From: Hydractinia symbiolongicarpus
Lineage: Eukaryota > Cnidaria > Hydrozoa > Anthoathecata > Hydractiniidae
Reading direction: 5' to 3'
DNA length: 64,000 nt
Assembly: GCF_029227915.1 (NCBI RefSeq)
Contig: NC_079876.1
Span: 22,136,001-22,200,000, forward strand
This document shows, piece by piece, positions 1-10,392 of the stretch. The notes under the pieces are model-generated. The model was not told where the DNA came from. It did not search any database and saw nothing but the letters and a program-made list of their open reading frames with translations. Position numbers and translations under genes: made by a program. Positions within the stretch are counted from its first letter, which is position 1; each line of letters starts with the position of its first letter.

Positions 1-1730
1 ACTGGACTACGACGTTTCAAGTCATTTTCCATCGCGCCATGGTCTTACAACGCGGTGAAATACGTGTAGAGCCCTCTAAGGCCTGTTATATGACCTTTTA
101 TCACCTAATAAAAGCCTTACACGTATATTACGTGGTTCTACGTGCCTGCGCAGGTTAGCATCGGTCTATTCCTTCTACACTCACTGGACTACGACGTTTC
201 AAGTCATTTTCCACCGCGCCATGGTTTTACAACGCGGTGAAATACGTGTAAAGGCTTATAAGGACTGTGATATTGCCTTTTGCCGCCTAATAAAGGCTTT
301 ACACCTAAAACACGTGGTTCAACGTGTCTGCGCAGGTTACCATCCGTCTATTCCTTCCACTCTCAATGGACTACGACGTCTCAAGTCGATTTCCAACGCG
401 CCATGGTCTTACAACATAGTGAACTACGTGTAGAGGCCTCTAAAGACTGTTATATGGCCCTTTGCCACCTAACAAAGGTCCTACACGTAAATCACATGGT
501 TCCACGTGCCTGAGCAGGTTACCATCGGTCTATTCCTACCACTCTCAATGGGCTACGACGTCTCAAGTTGTTTTCCATCACGCCATGGTCTCACAACACA
601 GTGAACTACCTGTAGAGGCCTCTAAGTCCTGTTATATGACCTTTTACCACCTAATAAAAGCCTTACACGTAAATCACGTGCTTCCACGTGTCTGCGCAGG
701 TAACCATCGGTCTATTCCTACCACTCTCAATGGGCTACGACGTCTCAAGTTGTTTTCCATCACGCCATGGTCTCACAACACAGTGAACTACCTGTAGAGG
801 CCTCTAAGTCCTGTTATATGGCCCTTTGCCAACTAACAAAGGCCCTGCGCGTAAATCACGTGGTTCCACGTACCTACGCAGTTCACTATCGCTCTATTCC
901 TTCCACTCTCAATGGGCTACGACGTCTCAAGTTGTTTTCCATCACGCCATGGTCTTACAACACAGTGAACTACGTGTAGAGTCCTCTAAAGATTGTTACA
1001 TGGCCTGTTGCCGCCTAATAAAAGCTCTACACGTCGATCCAGTGGTTTCACGTGTCTGCGCAGGTTACCATCCGTCTATTCCTTGCACTCTCAATGGACT
1101 ACGACGTCTCAAGTCGTTTTCCGGCGCGCCGTGGTCTTACATCACAGTGAACTACGTGTAGAAGCCTCTAAGGCCTGTTATATGACTTTTGACCACCTAA
1201 TAAAAGCCTTACACGTAAATCACGTGGTTCCACGTACCTATGCAGTTCACCATCGGTCTATTCCTTCCACTTTCAATGGACTACGACGTCTCAAGTCCTT
1301 TTCCATCGTGCCATGATCTTACAACGCAGTGAACTACGTGTAAAGGCCTCTAAAGACTGTTATATGGCCTCTTGCCGCCTAATAAAGGCCTTACACCTAT
1401 AACACGTGGTTCCACGTGCCTGCGCAGGTTACCATCGGTCTATTCCATCCACTCTCAATGGACTACGACGTCTGAACTTGTTTTCCATCGCGCCATGGTC
1501 TTACAGCACAGTGAACTACGTGTAGAGGCCTCTAAGGGCTGTTATATGACCTTTTATCACCTAATACAAGCCTTACACGTAAATCACGTGGTTCCACGTA
1601 CTTCCGCAGGTTAACATCGGTCTATTTCTCCTACACTCAATGGACTACGACGTCTCAAGTCCTTTTCCATCGTCCCATGATCTTACAACGCAGTGAACTA
1701 CGTGTAGAGGCCTCTAAAGATTGTTATATG

Positions 1731-1745
1731 GCCTGTTGTGCCTAA
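1731..1745 (+). repeat. 1-bp-deleted monomer class (TGTTGTGCC)
   Basis: TGTTGCCGCC of related monomers appears as TGTTGTGCC, one base shorter. The same form occurs near 6,811, 12,226, 16,392 and 21,806. Each time it sits one monomer downstream of the CACCTAATACAAGCC-type monomer (CTCCTAATACAAGCC at ~21,635). The 21,806 copy lies in the diverged third unit, so this mutation predates the split of all three macro-copies. Confidence 0.85.
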
Positions 1746-1885
1746 TAAAGGCTTTACACGTAATTCACGTGCTTCGATGTGTCTGCGCAGGTAACCATCG
1801 GTCTATTCCTACCACTCTCAATGGACTACGACGTCTCAAGTCGATTTCTAACGCGCCATGGTCTTACAACATAGTGAACTACGTG

Positions 1886-1897
1886 TAGAGGCCTCTA
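1886..1897. repeat. 12-bp perfect palindrome TAGAGGCCTCTA in the monomer
   Basis: The sequence equals its own reverse complement across 12 bp. It recurs at the same monomer position through much of the young domain. Common variants break the symmetry (TAGAGCCCTCTA, TAGAGTCCTCTA, TAAAGGCCTCTA, TAGAGGCTTCTA). No function can be assigned from sequence alone. Confidence 0.85.
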
Positions 1898-1947
1898 AAG
1901 ACTGTTATATGGCCCTTTGCCACCTAACAAAGGTCCTACACTTAAAT

Positions 1948-1973
1948 CACGTGGTTCCACGTGCCTGCGCAGG
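1948..1973. other. Double CACGTG inverted repeat abutting a CCTGCGCAGG palindrome
   Basis: CACGTGG and CCACGTG are inverted arms around a 2-bp TT spacer (1948-1963). They are followed with no gap by the perfect 10-bp palindrome CCTGCGCAGG (1964-1973). CACGTG is the known core of E-box and G-box sites for bHLH and bZIP proteins; whether any protein binds here is unknown. Variants across the array include TTCGACGTGT, ACGTACTTCCGCAGG and TGCCTGAGCAGG, so this is both the most structured and one of the most variable parts of the monomer. Confidence 0.85.
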
Positions 1974-2302
1974 TTACCATGGGTCTATTCCTTCCACTCT
2001 CAATGGACTACGACGTCTCAAGTCCTTTTCCATCGTCCCATGATCTTACAACGCAGTGAACTACGTGTAGAGGCCTCTAAAGATTGTTATATGGCCTGTT
2101 GCCGCCTAATAAAGGCTTTACACGTAATTCACGTGCTTCGACGTGTCTGCGCAGGTAACCATCGGTCTATTCCTACCACTCTCAATGGACTACGACGTCT
2201 CAAGTTGTTTTTCATCACGCCATGGTCTCACAACACAGTGAACTACCTGTAGAGCCCTCTAAGGCCTGTTATATGACCTTTTACCACCTAATAAAAGCCT
2301 TA

Positions 2303-2327
2303 CACGTAAATCACGTGGTTCCACGTG
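2303..2327. other. Three ACGT cores at 9- and 10-bp spacing
   Basis: CACGTA (2303-2308), CACGTG (2312-2317) and CACGTG (2322-2327) start 9 and 10 bp apart, close to one DNA helical turn, so all three cores would lie on nearly the same face. The CCTGCGCAGG palindrome follows immediately at 2328-2337. The same cluster is found in very many monomers. It resembles a multi-site docking element, but that reading is inference. Confidence 0.8.
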
Positions 2328-3949
2328 CCTGCGCAGGTTACCATCAGTCTATTCCTTCTACACGCAATGGACTACGACGTCTCAAGTTCTTTTCCATCGT
2401 CCCATGATCTTACAACGTAGTGAACTACGTGTAAAGGCCTCTAAGGACTGTGATATTGCCTTTTGCCGCCTAATAAAGGCTTTACACCTAAAACACGTGG
2501 TTCGACGTGTCTGCGCAGGTTACCATCCGTCTATTCCTTCCATTCTCAATGGACTACGACGTCTCAAGTCGATTTCCAACGCGCCATGGTCTTACAACAT
2601 AGTGAACTACGTGTAGAGGCCTCTAAAGACTGTTATATGGCCCTTTGCCACCTAACAAAGGTCCTACACGTAAATCACGTGGTTCCACGAGCCTGCGCAG
2701 GTTACCATCGGTCTATTCCTACCACTCTCAATGGGCTACGACTTCTCAAGTTGTTTTCCATCACGCCATGGTCTCACAACACAGTGAACTACCTGTAGAG
2801 CCCTCTAAGGCCTGTTATATGACCTTTTATCACCTAATAAAAGCCTTACACGTAAATCACGTGGTTCCACGTGCCTGCGCAGGTTACCATCAGTCTATTC
2901 CTTCTACACGCAATGGACTACGACGTCTCAAGTCGATTTCTAACGCGCCATGGTCTTACAACATAGTGAACTACGTGTAGAGGCCTCTAAAGACTGTTAT
3001 ATGGCCCTTTGCCACCTAACAAAGGTCCTACACGTAAAACACGTGGTTCCACGAGCCTGCGCAGGTTAGCATCGGTCTATTCCTCCTACACTCAATGGAC
3101 TACGACGTCTCAAGTCCTTTTCCATCGTCCCATGATCTTACAACGCAGTGAAGTACGTGTAGAGGCCTCTAAAGATTGTTATATGGCCTGTTGCCGCCTA
3201 ATAAAAGCTTTACACGTAATTCACGTGCTTCGACGTGTCTGCGCAGGTAACCATCGGTCTATTCCTACCACTCTCAATGGACTACGACGTCTCAAGTTGT
3301 TTTCCATCACGCCATGGTCTCACAACACAGTGAACTACCTGTAGAGCCCTCTAAGGCCTGTTATATGACCTTTTATCACCTAATAAAAGCCTTACACGTA
3401 AATCACGTGGTTCTACGTGCCTGCGAAGGTTAGCATCGGTCTATTCCTTCTACACTCACTGGACTACGACGTTTCAAGTCATTTTCCATCTCGCCATGGT
3501 CTTACAACGCGGTGAAATACGTGTAAAGGCTTATAAGGACTGTGATATGGCCTTTTGCCGCCTAATAAAGGCTTTACACCTAAAACACGTGGTTCGACGT
3601 GTCTGCGCAGGTTACCATCCGTCTATTCTTTCCACTCTCAATGGACAACGACGTCTCAAGTCGATTTCCAACGCGCCATGGTCTTACAACATAGTGAACT
3701 ACGTGTAGAGGCCTCTAAAGACTGTTATATGGCCCTTTGCCACCTAACAAAGGTCCTACACGTAAATCACGTGGTTCCACGAACCTGCGCAGGTTATCAT
3801 CGGTCTATTCCTTCCACTCTCAATGGGCTACGACGTCTCAAGTTGTTTTCCATCACGCCATGGTCTCACAACACAGTGAACTACCTGTAGAGGCCTCTAA
3901 GGCCTGTTATATGACCTTTTACCACCTAATAAAAGCCTTACACGTAAAA

Positions 3950-3965
3950 CATGTGGTTCCATGTG
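3950..3965. other. CATGTG variant of the double E-box dyad
   Basis: Here the dyad reads CATGTGGTTCCATGTG: both CACGTG boxes carry the same C-to-T change. The form is followed by TTAGC in place of CTGCGC. It is a minority in the young domain (also ~9,184, ~13,896, ~19,876) and becomes one of the commonest subtypes from ~28.8 kb to the right end. Both boxes still fit the CANNTG pattern. Confidence 0.85.
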
Positions 3966-4009
3966 TTAGCCCAGGTAAACATCGGTCTATTCCTTCTACA
4001 CTCACTGGA

Positions 4010-4045
4010 CTACGACGTTTCAAGTCGTCTTACAACGCAGTGAAA
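4010..4045 (+). repeat. 18-bp-deleted monomer class (junction at 4,027/4,028)
   Basis: AAGTCG is joined directly to TCTTACAACG, removing TTTTCCATCGCGCCATGG (18 bp, including the CCATGG landmark). The same junction occurs after 8,550, 9,260, 13,973, 19,952 and 20,662, in closely matching contexts. Identical breakpoints show common descent, so this is a lineage marker for tracing duplications in the young domain. I did not see it to the right of 21 kb. Confidence 0.9.
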
Positions 4046-4421
4046 TACGTGTAAAGGCCTCTAAGGACTGTTATATGGCCTTTTGCCGCCTAATAAAGGC
4101 CTCACACCTAAAATACGTGGTTCGACGTGTCTGCGCAGGTTACCATCGGTCTATTCCTTCCACTCTCAATGGACTACGAGGTCTCAAGTCGCTTTCCAAC
4201 GCGCCATGGTCTTACAACATAGTGAACTACGTGTAGAGGCCTCTAAAGACTGTTATATGGCCCTTTGCCAACTAACAAAGGCCCTGCACGTAAATCACGT
4301 GGTTCCACGTACCTACGCAGTTCACTATCGCTCTATTCCTTCCACTCTCAATGGGCTACGACGTCTCAAGTTGTTTTCCATCACGCCATGGTCTTACAAC
4401 ACAGTGAACTACGTGTAGAGT

Positions 4422-4785
4422 CCTCTAAAGATTGTTACATGGCCTGTTGCCGCCTAATAAAGGCTCTACACGTCGATCCAGTGGTTTCACGTGTCTGCGC
4501 AGGTAACCATCGGTCTATTCCTACCACTCTCAATGGACTACGACGTCTCAAGTCGATTTCTAACGCGCCATGGTCTTACAACATAGTGAACTACGTGTAG
4601 AGGCCTCTAAAGACTGTTATATGGCCCTTTGCCACCTAACAAAGGTCCTACACTTAAATCACGTGGTTCCACGTGCCTGCGCAGGTTACCATCGGTCTAT
4701 TCCTTCCACTCTCAATGGACTACGACGTCTCAAGTCCTTTTCCATCGTCCCATGATCTTACAACGCAGTGAACTACGTGTAGAGG
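4422..4785 (+). repeat. Two-monomer segment present in copy A, absent from copy B
   Basis: The offset drops from 9,946 to 9,582 (364 bp). Copy B carries the left-flank base T at 14,367 and then the right-flank TTATATGG instead of TTACATGG, so the exchange lies in the 16 bp at 14,368-14,383 (4,422-4,437 in copy A). Confidence 0.8.
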
Positions 4786-6079
4786 CCTCTAAAGATTGTT
4801 ATATGGCCTGTTGCCGCCTAATAAAGGCTTTACACGTAATTCACGTGCTTCGACGTGTCTGCGCAGGTAACCATCGGTCTATTCCTACCACTCTCAATGG
4901 ACTACGACGTCTCAAGTTGTTTTCCATCACGCCATGGTCTCACAACACAGTGAACTACCTGTAGAGCCCTCTAAGGCCTGTTATATGACCTTTTATCACC
5001 TAATAAAAGCCTTACACGTAAATCACGTGGTTCCACGTGCCTGCGCAGGTTACCATCAGTCTATTCCCCCTACACGCAATGGACTACGACGTCTCAAGTC
5101 CTTTTCCATCGTCCCATGATCTTACAACGAAGTGAACTACGTGTAGAGGCCTCTAAGGCCTGTTATATGACCTTTTATCACCTAATAAAAGCCTTACACG
5201 TAAATCACGTGGTTCTACGTGCCTGCGCAGGTTAGCATCGGTCTATTCCTTCTACACTCACTGGACTACGACGTTTCAAGTCATTTTCCATCGCGCCATA
5301 GTCTTACAACGCGGTGAAATACGTGTAGAGCCCTCTAAGGCCTGTTATATGACCTTTTATCACCTAATAAAAGCCTTACACGTAAATTACGTGGTTCTAC
5401 GTGCCTGCGCAGGTTAGCATCGGTCTATTCCTTCTACACTCACTGGACTACGACGTTTCAAGTCATTTTCCACCGCGCCATGGTTTTACAACGCGGTGAA
5501 ATACGTGTAAAGGCTTATAAGGACTGTGATATTGCCTTTTGCCGCTTAATAAAGGCTTTACACCTAAAACACGTGGTTCAACGTGTCTGCGCAGGTTACC
5601 ATCCGTCTATTCCTTCCACTCTCAATGGACTACGACGTCTCAAGTCGATTTCCAACGCGCCATGGTCTTACAACATAGTGAACTACGTGTAGAGGCCTCT
5701 AAAGACTGTTATATGGCCCTTTGCCACCTAACAAAGGTCCTACACGTAAATCACATGGTTCCACGAGCCTGCGCAGGTTACCATCGGTCTATTCCTACCA
5801 CTCTCAATGGGCTACGACGTCTCAAGTTGTTTTCCATCACGCCATGGTCTCACAACACAGTGAACTACCTGTAGAGGCCTCTAAGTCCTGTTATATGACC
5901 TTTTACCACCTAATAAAAGCCTTACACGTAAATCACGTGCTTCCACGTGTCTGCGCAGGTAACCATCGGTCTATTCCTACCACTCTCAATGGGCTACGAC
6001 GTCTCAAGTTGTTTTCCATCACGCCATGGTCTCACAACACAGTGAACTACCTGTAGAGGCCTCTAAGTCCTGTTATATG

Positions 6080-6135
6080 ACCTTTTACCACCTAATAAAA
6101 GCCTTACACGTAAATCACGTGCTTCCACGTGTCTG
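6080..6135 (+). repeat. Short patch differing between copies A and B (conversion-like)
   Basis: Flanks on both sides match copy B at offset 9,582. Between 6,080 and 6,135 copy A has the ACCTTTTACCACC...GTGCTTCCACGTGTCTG subtype, while copy B (15,662-15,717) has the GCCCTTTGCCAAC...GTGGTTCCACGTACCTA subtype. The length is unchanged. A short in-register gene-conversion patch explains this best. Confidence 0.75.
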
Positions 6136-7707
6136 CGCAGTTCACTATCGCTCTATTCCTTCCACTCTCAATGGGCTACGACGTCTCAAGTTGTTTTCCA
6201 TCACGCCATGGTCTTACAACACAGTGAACTACGTGTAGAGTCCTCTAAAGATTGTTACATGGCCTGTTGCCGCCTAATAAAAGCCATACACGTAAATCAC
6301 GTGGTTCCACGTACCTATGCAGTTCACCATCGGTCTATTCCTTCCACTTTCAATGGACTACGACGTCTCAAGTCCTTTTCCATCGTGCCATGATCTTACA
6401 ACGCAGTGAACTACGTGTAAAGGCCTCTAAAGACTGTTATATGGCCTCTTGCCGCCTAATAAAGGCCTTACACCTATAACACGTGGTTCCACGTGCCTGC
6501 GCAGGTTACCATCGGTCTATTCCATCCACTCTCAATGGACTACGACGTCTGAACTTGTTTTCCATCGCGCCATGGTCTTACAGCACAGTGAACTACGTGT
6601 AGAGGCCTCTAAGGGCTGTTATATGACCTTTTATCACCTAATACAAGCCTTACACGTAAATCACGTGGTTCCACGTACTTCCGCAGGTTAACATCGGTCT
6701 ATTCCTCCTACACTCAATGGACTACGACGTCTCAAGTCCTTTTCCATCGTCCCATGATCTTACAACGCAGTGAACTACGTGTAGAGGCCTCTAAAGATTG
6801 TTATATGGCCTGTTGTGCCTAATAAAGGCTTTACACCTAAAACACGTGGTTCGACGTGTCTGCGCAGGTTACCATCCGTCTATTCCTTCCACTCTCAATG
6901 GACTACGACGTCTCAAGTCGATTTCCAACGCGCCATGGTCTTACAACATAGTGAACTACGTGTAGAGGCCTCTAAAGACTGTTATATGGCCCTTTGCCAC
7001 CTAACAAAGGTCCTACACGTAAATAACGTGGTTCCACGAGCCTGCGCAGGTTACCATCGGTCTATTCCTACCACTCTCAATGGGCTACGACGTCTCAAGT
7101 TGTTTTCCATCACGCCATGGTCTCACAACACAGTGAACTACCTGTAGAGGCTTCTAAGTCCTGTTATATGACCTTTTACCACCTAATAAAAGCCTTACAC
7201 GTAAATCACGTGCTTCCACGTGTCTGCGCAGGTAACCATCGATCTATTCCTACCACTTTCAATGGGCTACGACGTCTCAAGTTGTTTTCCATCACGCCAT
7301 GGTCTCACAACACAGTGAACTACCTGTAGAGGCCTCTAAGTCCTGTTATATGACCTTTTACCACCTAATAAAAGCCTTACACGTAAATCACGTGCTTCCA
7401 CGTGTCTGCGCAGGTAACCATCGGTCTATTCCTACCACTCTCAATGGACTACGACGTCTCAAGTTGTTTTCCATCACACCATGGTCTCACAACACAGTGA
7501 ACTACCTGTAGAGCCCTCTAAGGCCTGTTATATGACCTTTTATCACCTAATAAAAACCTTACACGTAAATCACGTGATTCCAGGTGACTGCGCAGGTTAG
7601 CATCGGTCTATTCTTCCTACACGCAATGGACTACGACGTCTCAAGTCCTTTTCCATCGTCCCATGATCTTACAACGCAGTGAACTACGTGTAGAGGCCTC
7701 TAAAGAT

Positions 7708-7725
7708 TGTTATATGGTTGCCGCC
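7708..7725 (+). repeat. 4-bp-deleted monomer class (ATATGGTTGCC)
   Basis: ATATGGCCTGTTGCC is shortened to ATATGGTTGCC. It is present near 7,716 and 8,440 in copy A and near 18,390 and 19,113 in copy B. It is absent from A1, so it arose in, or was confined to, the second half-unit. Confidence 0.85.
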
Positions 7726-8517
7726 TAATAAAGGCTTTACACGTAATTCACGTGCTTCGACGTGTCTGCGCAGGTAACCATCGGTCTATTCCTACCACTC
7801 TCACTGGACTACGACGTTTCAAGTCGTTTTCCACCGCGCCATGGTCTTACAACGCGGTTAAATACGTGTAAAGGCTTATAAGGACTGTGATATGGCCTTT
7901 TGCCGCCTAATAAAGGCTTTACACCTAAAACACGTTGTTCGACGTGTCTGCGCAGGTTACCATCTGTCTATTCCTTCCACTCTCAATGGACTACGACGTC
8001 TCAAGTCGATTTCTAACACGCCATGGTCTTACAACATAGTGAACTACGTGTAGAGGCCTCTAAAGACTGTTATATGGCCCTTTGCCACCTAACAAAGGTC
8101 CTACACGTAAATCACGTGGTTCCACGAGCCTGCGCAGGTTACCATCGGTCTATTCCTACCACTCTCAATGGGCTGCGACGTCTCAAGTTGTTTTCCATCA
8201 CGCCATGGTCTCACAACACAGTGAACTACCTGTAGAGGCCTCTAAGTCCTGTTATATGACCTTTTACCACCTAATGAAAGCCTTACACGTAAATCACGTG
8301 GTTCAACGTACTTCCGCATGTTATCATCGGTCTATTCCTTCTACACTCACTGGACTACGACGTTTCAAGTCGTTTTCCATCGCGCCATGGTCTTACAACG
8401 CAGTGAAATACGTGTAGAGGCCTCTAAAGATTGTTATATGGTTGCCGCCTAATAAAGGCTTTACACGTAATTCACGTGCTTCGACGTGTCTGCGCAGGTA
8501 ACCATCGGTCTATTCCT

Positions 8518-8580
8518 TCTACACTCACTGGACTACGACGTTTCAAGTCGTCTTACAACGCAGTGAAATACGTGTAAAGG
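8518..8580 (+). repeat. Second patch differing between copies A and B (63 bp against 81 bp)
   Basis: Flanks match copy B at 10,674 (left) and 10,692 (right). The 18-bp offset change arises because copy A carries the 18-bp-deleted subtype here, while copy B (19,192-19,272) has a full-length TTGTTTTCCATCACGCC subtype. This is consistent with conversion by a neighbouring monomer. Confidence 0.75.
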
Positions 8581-9664
8581 CCTCTAAGGCCTGTTATATG
8601 ACCTTTTATCACCTAATAAAAGCCTTACACGTAAATCACGTGGTTCTACGTGCCTGCGCAGGTTAGAATCGGCCTATTCCTTCTACACTCACTGGACTAC
8701 GACGTTTCAAGTCATTTTCCACCGCGCCATGGTCTTACAACGCGGTTAAATACGTGTAAAGGCTTATAAGGACTGTGATATGGCCTTTTGCCGCCTAATA
8801 AAGGCTTTACACCTAAAACACGTGGTTCGACGTGTCTGCGCAGGTTGCCATCGGTCTATTCCTTCTACTCTCAATGGACTACGACGTCTCAAGTCGATTT
8901 CCAACGCGCCATGGTCTCACAACTTAGTGAACTACGTGTAGAGGCCTCTAAAGACTGTTATATGGCCCTTTGCCACCTAACAAAGGTCCTACACGTAAAT
9001 CACGTGGTTCCATGAGCCTGCGCAGGTTATCATTGGTCTATTCCTTCCACTCTCAATGGGCTACGACGTCTCAAGTTGTTTTCCATCACGCCATGGTCTC
9101 ACAACACAGTGAACTACCTGTAGAGGCCTCTAAGGCCTGTTATATGACCTTTTACCAACTAATAAAAGCCTTACACGTAAAACATGTGGTTCCATGTGTT
9201 AGCCCAGGTAAACATCGGTCTATTCCTTCTACACTCATTGGACTACGACGTTTCAAGTCGTCTTACAACGCAGTGAAATACGTGTAAAGGCCTCTAAGGA
9301 CTGTTATATGGCCTTTTGCCGCCTAATAAAGGCCTCACACCTAAAACACGTGGTTCGACATGTCTGCGCAGGTTACCATCGGTCTATTCCTTCCACTCTC
9401 AATGGACTACGAGGTCTCAAGTCGCTTTCCAACGCGCGATGGTCTTACAACATAGTGAACTACGTGTAGAGGCCTCTAAAGACTGTTATATGGCCCTTTG
9501 CCAACTAACAAAGGCCCTGCACGTAAATCACGTGGTTCCACGTACCTACGCAGTTCACTATCGCTCTATTCCTTCCTCTCTCAATAGGCTACGACGTCTC
9601 AAGTCCTTTTCCATCGTCCCATGATCTTACAACGAAGTGAACTACGTGTAGAGGCCTCTAAGGC

Positions 9665-10392
9665 CTGTTATATGACCTTTTATCACCTAATAAAAGCCTT
9701 ACACGTAAATCACGTGGTTCTACGTGCCTGCGCAGGTTAGCATCGGTCTATTCCTTCTACACTCACTGGACTACGACGTTTCAAGTCATTTTCCATCGCG
9801 CCATGGTCTTACAACGCGGTGAAATACGTGTAGAGCCCTCTAAGGCCTGTTATATGACCTTTTATCACCTAATAAAAGCCTTACACGTATATTACGTGGT
9901 TCTACGTGCCTGCGCAGGTTAGCATCGGTCTATTCCTTCTACACTCACTGGACTACGACGTTTCAAGTCATTTTCCACCGCGCCATGGTTTTACAACGCG
10001 GTGAAATACGTGTAAAGGCTTATAAGGACTGTGATATTGCCTTTTGCCGCCTAATAAAGGCTTTACACCTAAAACACGTGGTTCAACGTGTCTGCGCAGG
10101 TTACCATCCGTCTATTCCTTCCACTCTCAATGGACTACGACGTCTCAAGTCGATTTCCAACGCGCCATGGTCTTACAACATAGTGAACTACGTGTAGAGG
10201 CCTCTAAAGACTGTTATATGGCCCTTTGCCACCTAACAAAGGTCCTACACGTAAATCACATGGTTCCACGTGCCTGAGCAGGTTACCATCGGTCTATTCC
10301 TACCACTCTCAATGGGCTACGACGTCTCAAGTTGTTTTCCATCACGCCATGGTCTCACAACACAGTGAACTACCTGTAGAGGCCTCTAAGTC
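9665..10392 (+). repeat. Four-monomer tandem duplication, first unit (728 bp)
   Basis: 9,665-10,392 and the following 728 bp are tandem copies (4 x 182), both matching the left end of copy A (offsets 9,764 and 10,492). The two units part at 10,411 (T) against 11,139 (C). Boundaries are uncertain by about 20 bp because the flanks are homologous. Confidence 0.85.

Larger units (their letters stand above)
1856..2037 (+). repeat. Representative satellite monomer (architecture reference)
   Basis: This 182-bp monomer, phased from CCATGG, shows the standard layout. In order: CCATGG (1856-1861); a 12-bp palindrome TAGAGGCCTCTA (1886-1897); a TATA-like GTTATATGG; a CCTAACAAAGG or CCTAATAAAAG segment (the latter holds an AATAAA string in many monomers); an inverted repeat CACGTGGTTCCACGTG (1948-1963); the palindrome CCTGCGCAGG (1964-1973); a C/T-rich stretch ATCGGTCTATTCC-like; and CTACGACGTC with the palindrome GACGTC (2012-2017). 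Monomer subtypes differ mainly around the dyads and in the segment just before CCATGG (TCCATCGCG, TCCGGCGCG, TCCATCGTC and others). Confidence 0.95.
1765..2310 (+). repeat. Three-monomer segment present in copy A, absent from copy B
   Basis: The A-to-B offset drops from 10,492 to 9,946, exactly 546 bp or three monomers. In copy B the sequence follows copy A up to TCACGTG (12,257-12,263) and then continues as copy A does after the TCACGTG at 2,311-2,317. A closely related version of this segment survives in copy B's extra block near 16,420-17,060 (offset 14,659). Confidence 0.85.
1..5259 (+). repeat. Half-unit A1 of the macro-repeat
   Basis: Copy A has an internal near-duplication. Positions 1 to ~1,000 match ~5,260-6,260 at offset 5,259 (29 x 182 - 19). 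Then ~1,200-1,740 match ~6,290-6,815 at offset 5,077 (one monomer fewer). Finally ~3,560-4,390 match ~8,790-9,600 at offset 5,233 (29 x 182 - 45). The 10.5-kb unit is therefore an older duplication of a roughly 29-monomer ancestor, with different monomers lost or gained between the halves. Confidence 0.8.
1..9600 (+). repeat. Macro-repeat copy A (about 10.5-kb unit, left end outside window)
   Basis: Copy A aligns with copy B to the right by constant offsets that change only at discrete points: 10,492 bp for 1 to ~1,770; 9,946 bp for ~2,311-4,430; 9,582 bp for ~4,790-6,836; 10,674 bp for 6,837-8,517; 10,692 bp for ~8,581 to the 9,260 region; then 11,402 bp to ~9,600. Each equals n x 182 minus 64 (minus 46 for the 10,692 offset), where 64 is the summed microdeletions between the copies (18+18+18+4+4+1+1). 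In 1-1,730 the only difference from copy B I noticed is T at 1,627 against C at 12,119. Sequence after ~9,600 instead resembles ~5,096 onward (offset 4,505). Confidence 0.9.
5260..9600 (+). repeat. Half-unit A2 of the macro-repeat
   Basis: This is the right-hand counterpart of A1. It contains a variant run absent from A1: about 7,700-8,600 holds both of copy A's 4-bp-deleted monomers (~7,716 and ~8,440) and an extra 18-bp-deleted monomer (junction 8,550/8,551). Its subtype order otherwise repeats A1. Confidence 0.75.

Noticed and set aside
100-118. AATAAA and TATA-like strings in each monomer as promoter or polyadenylation signals
   Set aside because: They are part of the monomer consensus, common by chance in such sequence, and not tied to any transcription unit visible here. 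Satellite transcription is possible but cannot be inferred from this.
462-797. Open frames of about 111 codons recurring every few hundred bases on the + strand (e.g. 462-797, 2463-2798, 9316-9624)
   Set aside because: They are readings of two successive monomers in two frames (182 = 3 x 60 + 2), usually from a TTG start, ending at the fixed TAG or TGA of the monomer. Near-identical peptides recur across the array, overlap each other, and are broken freely by indels in other monomers. Nothing suggests selection on a protein.
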